This document shows, one piece after another, positions 21,153 through 23,478 of a DNA stretch of 23,478 bases (positions are counted from its first letter, which is position 1; each line of letters starts with the position of its first letter). Under the pieces are notes generated by a model. It was not told the origin of the DNA. It searched no databases and saw only the letters and a program-made list of their open reading frames with translations. Position numbers and translations under genes: made by a program. Source of the stretch: Nitrospirota bacterium (GTDB taxonomy: Bacteria; Nitrospirota; CAKKRA01; 9FT-COMBO-42-15); assembly GCA_023248415.1 (NCBI GenBank), contig JAHFEP010000019.1:1-23478 (forward strand), written 5' to 3'.

Positions 21153-21296
21153 GCATAATCGCGGCGGTAAGCGGCCGCCCGAAGGGCGTGTCCGTCTTGA
21201 CTGCCTGGTTCCCTGCCCGAGCGGAGCGAGGGCACAGGCAGTCGCCGCTTACCGCCGCATTCCCTCCCGAGCGAAGCGAGGGGAGAACCAGTTATT
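21153..21296 (-). other. GC-rich nested hairpin, attC-like site upstream of cassette 1
   Basis: A 24-nt right arm (21235-21258) pairs with two blocks of the left side: 21161-21175 (15 bp) and 21199-21207 (9 bp). These are separated by a 23-nt insertion that has its own GCCC-GAA-GGGC hairpin. Outside lie TAATAAC (21296-21290) and GATTATGC (21160-21153), acting as degenerate R'' and R' boxes. The loop and the outer flank carry similar CCCGAGCG-R-AGCGAGGG hairpins. Confidence 0.55.
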
Positions 21297-21439
21297 AGAT
21301 AGTTTCTTGATAATACCCAAAAATTTCCATCTTGTCCAGAATAAATAAAAAAAATCTTGATTCAACTATCTAATTTGGTTAAGATTGTCTTGCAGACTAA
21401 TATTCATTTTGTAATATTAGTCAGGAGATGACTAATACC
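21290..21439 (+). promoter_or_regulatory. attI/intI promoter region with palindromes
   Basis: This is AT-rich gene-free DNA between the hairpin and the integrase fragment, where attI and the divergent promoters should lie. ATTAGATAGTT (21294-21304) is inverted at 21364-21374. GACTAATATT (21395-21404) is inverted at 21413-21422, and GACTAATA occurs again at 21430-21437, just before the ATG. A minus-strand GTTGAAT (21365-21359) fits GTTRRRY and is a candidate attI core. Confidence 0.4.
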
Positions 21440-21583
21440 ATGCAAAAAGTTCCATATGATATTTGGTCCCAATACGATGCCTTCCTTAAGGCTAAGGTGA
21501 AGGATATTTCGCAGCATCAAGATTTAAGAAAGTGGCTGCGGTATTATCTTGATTTTCGCAGCAAATATCACTTTTTAGCAAGT
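21440..21583 (+). pseudogene. intI: Integron integrase (IntI-like tyrosine recombinase), N-terminal fragment
   Basis: The first 48 residues, MQKVPYDIWSQYDAFLKAK continuing with QHQDLRKWLRYYLDFRSKYHF, match the N-terminal SAM-like arm-binding domain of tyrosine recombinases. They most resemble integron integrases, which share W-x2-Y-x2-F-L-K and KWLRYYLDF-x-KY. After residue 48 the match ends at CCGACCCC. The catalytic domain (R-H-R-Y) and the IntI-specific patch are gone, so it is inactive. Orientation (plus) opposite to the cassette array, at its start, is exactly that of intI in an integron. A non-integron phage integrase fragment is the main alternative. Confidence 0.7.
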
Positions 21584-21617
21584 CCGACCCCATTATTATC
21601 CCAGTCTCAACGACTTG

Positions 21618-21872
21618 TTAGGCTTTTTTCGCCTTTGCGCTGCGCTTTTTTGGCAGTATTGGAATTAAACAACGCAAAACCCTATTTACAGATTCCGAGT
21701 CTGGAAAATACGCTCTAATATCTGGTTCTATAACAACTGCGCCCTCTTTTGGCATTACGTCCTTAGTAATAGTAGTGCCATCCGCCTTATGAATAGTAAT
21801 CGTATACCCAACTTGCATGGCTCTATAATGCTTGCCACGCACTCCAGCAATGAAATCGTATTCGGCACGCAT
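21618..21872 (-). CDS. Antitoxin partner of BrnT
   Basis: This protein of about 84 aa starts MRAEYDFIAGVRGKHYRAMQVGYTITI and has VIEPDIRAYFPDSESVNRVLRCLI. This is the kind of small antitoxin often encoded directly after BrnT-like toxins; it is not the classical BrnA. ATG 21872 is preferred because AGGAGG is correctly spaced. The frame is open to another ATG at 21905, inside brnT. The C-terminus is Lys-rich. The TAA stop falls inside GCCTAAC (21623-21617), an attC R'' box, which suggests that this pair also came as a cassette, but the other half of that attC is not found. Confidence 0.75.
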   Translation of the reverse strand: MRAEYDFIAGVRGKHYRAMQVGYTITIHKADGTTITKDVMPKEGAVVIEPDIRAYFPDSESVNRVLRCLIPILPKKRSAKAKKA

Positions 21873-21885
21873 ATTGTCCTCCTCT

Positions 21886-22170
21886 TTAGTTAATTCCTTC
21901 TTCATAGAGTTTCCGTTCCGATGAGGTTGCCTTACGACAACTGATTACACGTATATTAGAGCCTCGTTCAGTATAAACCACTACCAGTACACGGCCATTA
22001 TCAGAACTACCAATATCAATATACCGTTGCTCTTCCACGGAATGGTCTGGGTCAGATATCGTAATTGAAAAATGATCAAGAAAAACCGTTGTGGCTTCAT
22101 CAAAACTAACTCTGTGCTTTTTGAAATTTGTTTTGGATTTTTCTTCATCCCACTCAAAGCGCAGTTTCAT
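21886..22170 (-). CDS. brnT: BrnT-family ribonuclease toxin
   Basis: This 94-aa RelE-like RNase toxin shows FEWDEEKSKTNFKKHRVSFDEATTVF, then DPDHSVEEQRYIDIG and GRVLVVVYTERGSNIRVISCRKATSSERKLYE, all family hallmarks. The terminal RxxS-RKAT-E-R-Y segment holds the catalytic basic residues. The start at 22170 is chosen for AAGGGGC upstream; an ATG at 22188 is in frame but lacks a good Shine-Dalgarno. The antitoxin follows. Toxin-antitoxin pairs are common in chromosomal integrons, where they are thought to stabilise cassette arrays. Confidence 0.88.
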   Translation of the reverse strand: MKLRFEWDEEKSKTNFKKHRVSFDEATTVFLDHFSITISDPDHSVEEQRYIDIGSSDNGRVLVVVYTERGSNIRVISCRKATSSERKLYEEGIN

Positions 22171-22186
22171 TTTGCCCCTTTGAACC

Positions 22187-22217
22187 ATAGCGTGTCGTTT
22201 AAGGCAAACAAGTTATT
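22187..22217 (-). other. Half attC site at the right edge of the island
   Basis: The plus-strand ATAGCGTGTCG (22187-22197) is identical to 11 bases of attC site 1 (18774-18784). It is followed after 14 bases by GTTATTA, against GTTAGGC after 13 bases in site 1. The other half is replaced by brnT sequence. Confidence 0.45.
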
Positions 22218-22326
22218 ATACAGTTTCTGTTTTTTATCATAACCGAGCCTAAAAATCAATCAAAAACTATTTGATTTTTTGAGCTTAATTGATATACTTT
22301 ATCTGCCAACCTGCCCATAATACCCT

Positions 22327-22356
22327 TTGACAAAATAAGATAAATAATTATATAAT
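22327..22356 (+). promoter_or_regulatory. Consensus sigma-70 promoter of lepA
   Basis: TTGACA (22327-22332) and TATAAT (22351-22356) are both perfect and 18 bp apart. The transcription start would fall near 22363, only about 5 bases before the lepA ATG. No Shine-Dalgarno is visible. Confidence 0.8.
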
Positions 22357-22367
22357 ATATGTTTGTT

Positions 22368-23478
22368 ATGTCTAAAGAAAATATAAGAAATTTTTCAATA
22401 GTTGCACATATTGACCACGGCAAGTCTACTTTGGCAGACAGGCTTTTGGAATATACAGGCGCCTTTTCCAAAAGGGAGATGATGGAGCAGATATTGGATG
22501 ACATGGATTTGGAGCGTGAGAGGGGAATAACCATAAAGGCTCATGCTGTAAGATTGAATTACACTGCAAAGGATGGAAAGGAGTATATCCTTAATCTGAT
22601 TGATACGCCCGGGCATGTGGATTTTACTTATGAGGTGTCAAGGAGCCTTGCTGCTTGCGAAGGCGCGATTTTGGTTGTGGATGCTGTTCAGGGTGTAGAG
22701 GCGCAGACGCTTGCAAATGCCTATCTGGCAATTGACAATAATCTTGAGATTGTCCCTGTTATAAACAAGATTGACCTGCCGAGCGCTGACCCGGAAAAGG
22801 TTAAGGATGAGATAGAAAAGATAATCGGCATTGATGCGTCTGAGGCTGTTCTTGCAAGCGCAAAAGAGGGCATAGGCACAGCAGATGTTTTAGAGGCGGT
22901 TGTCAATAAGATACCAGCGCCAAAGGGTGACATTAGTAAACCTCTTAAGGCATTAATATTTGATTCATGGTATGATAATTACAGGGGTGTTGTTATTCTT
23001 GTAAAGGTGGTTGACGGCAGAATAACCCCTAATATGAAGATGATGATGATGTCTTCAAATGTTATTTATGAGGTAAATGAGATTGGCATATTTAATCCAA
23101 AGATGAATAAGACACAGGAGCTTTCAGCAGGCGAGGTCGGCTATATAGTTGCTGCAATAAAAAAGGTTACTGATACAAAGATTGGTGATACAATAACAGA
23201 GGCGGAAAGACCGACAGATTCAGCATTTCCCGGCTTTAAGGAAGTAAAGCCAATGGTTTTCTGCGGTTTGTATACTATTAATACAGAGCAGTATGAAGAC
23301 CTTCGCGAGGCGCTTGAAAAGCTCAGGCTTAATGACTCATCCTTTTCATACGAACCAGAGACATCCTTAGCGCTCGGGTTTGGCTTTAGATGCGGTTTCT
23401 TAGGCCTTTTGCACATGGAGATAATCAGGGAGCGGCTTGAACGGGAGTTTAACCTTTCCCTTATAAGCACAGCTCCTA
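22368..23478 (+). CDS. lepA: Elongation factor 4 (LepA), partial
   Basis: LepA is a ribosomal GTPase that promotes back-translocation and helps initiation and ribosome maturation. The window shows 370 residues from MSKENIRNFSIVAHIDHGKSTLADRL. G1 is AHIDHGKST, switch I RERGITIKAHAV, G3 DTPGHVDF, G4 NKID and G5 SAK. Domain II follows, then the start of the LepA-specific part (LGFGFRCGFLGLLHMEIIRERLE). The frame runs off the right edge. ATG 22368 matches the family N-terminus; ATG 22359 in frame would lie inside the promoter spacer. It lies beyond the integron island and is not part of it. Confidence 0.97.
   Translation, partial: MSKENIRNFSIVAHIDHGKSTLADRLLEYTGAFSKREMMEQILDDMDLERERGITIKAHAVRLNYTAKDGKEYILNLIDTPGHVDFTYEVSRSLAACEGAILVVDAVQGVEAQTLANAYLAIDNNLEIVPVINKIDLPSADPEKVKDEIEKIIGIDASEAVLASAKEGIGTADVLEAVVNKIPAPKGDISKPLKALIFDSWYDNYRGVVILVKVVDGRITPNMKMMMMSSNVIYEVNEIGIFNPKMNKTQELSAGEVGYIVAAIKKVTDTKIGDTITEAERPTDSAFPGFKEVKPMVFCGLYTINTEQYEDLREALEKLRLNDSSFSYEPETSLALGFGFRCGFLGLLHMEIIRERLEREFNLSLISTAP

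Larger units (their letters stand above)
18749..21160 (-). mobile_element. Integron cassette array (three cassettes, minus strand)
   Basis: Three units lie head-to-tail, each a gene followed by an attC-like site. Cassette 1 (about 21160-20370) begins TTATGCGC and its attC starts GCGCATAA. Cassette 2 (about 20312-19866) begins TTAGCTGAG and its attC starts GCAGCTAA. Cassette 3 (about 19782-18799) begins TTAGGCGAG and its attC starts GATGCCTAA. This complementarity between cassette start and own R'' box is the hallmark of excisable cassettes (G|TTRRRY crossover). The array runs away from the integrase fragment at 21440. Confidence 0.8.

Noticed and set aside
21291..21439. LexA box controlling the integrase
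   Set aside because: No CTGT-N8-ACAG pattern is present in the upstream region, so SOS control is not supported.
22258..22280. Possible terminator AATCAAA/TTTGATT followed by T-run
   Set aside because: The stem is only 7 bp and almost all AT, too weak to claim as a terminator.

Overview
The window is bacterial, about 40% GC and tightly packed. It carries a Gram-negative type IV pilus locus with a secretin and pilS/pilR, plus coaD, rsmD, pmbA, a ROK glucokinase and lepA. Gene content, AT-rich codon use and an integron remnant suggest a deltaproteobacterial or Nitrospirota-like lineage, but this is inference and no rRNA is present to test it.

Layout. Positions 1-8947 (+) are the type IV pilus locus: a partial C-terminus (probably pilT), pilC, pilS, pilR, a small membrane protein, then pilM-N-O-P-Q. 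A palindromic repeat sits between pilM and pilN. Positions 8948-10953 (+) hold cutA, split by a frameshift at an A7 slippery site, an endonuclease III/MagIII-like glycosylase and an M23 peptidase. Positions 11021-14374 (-) hold a TIM-barrel epimerase-like gene and an FmdB zinc ribbon with their own promoter, then aspartate aminotransferase, coaD and rsmD. A 122-bp palindromic element lies at 14391-14512. Next (-) come a GT51 transglycosylase and a 56-aa zinc-ribbon gene with a good sigma-54 promoter and a terminator. Then (+) come pmbA and a glucokinase.

Positions 18749-22217 are an accessory island between the glucokinase and lepA. I read it as a decayed chromosomal integron. At least three gene cassettes lie head-to-tail on the minus strand, each ending in an attC-like site. 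In each case the cassette's first bases complement its own attC R'' box. At the promoter-proximal end a divergent plus-strand fragment looks like the N-terminal about 48 residues of an integron integrase, which is where intI belongs relative to its array. Cassette cargo is an all-alpha protein with an R-N-x3-H (HEPN-type) motif, a small secreted protein, and a composite cassette holding a broken membrane-protein gene, a broken RAYT transposase, intact hicB and truncated hicA. A brnT toxin-antitoxin pair with half attC sites fills the rest.

lepA (22368 onward, cut by the window edge) is driven by a perfect-consensus sigma-70 promoter placed so close to its ATG that the mRNA would be nearly leaderless.

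The pilus genes act together: PilC is the inner-membrane platform, PilM/N/O/P align the motor with the PilQ secretin, and PilS/PilR is the sigma-54-dependent two-component system that normally controls pilin expression. No pilA is present in the window.
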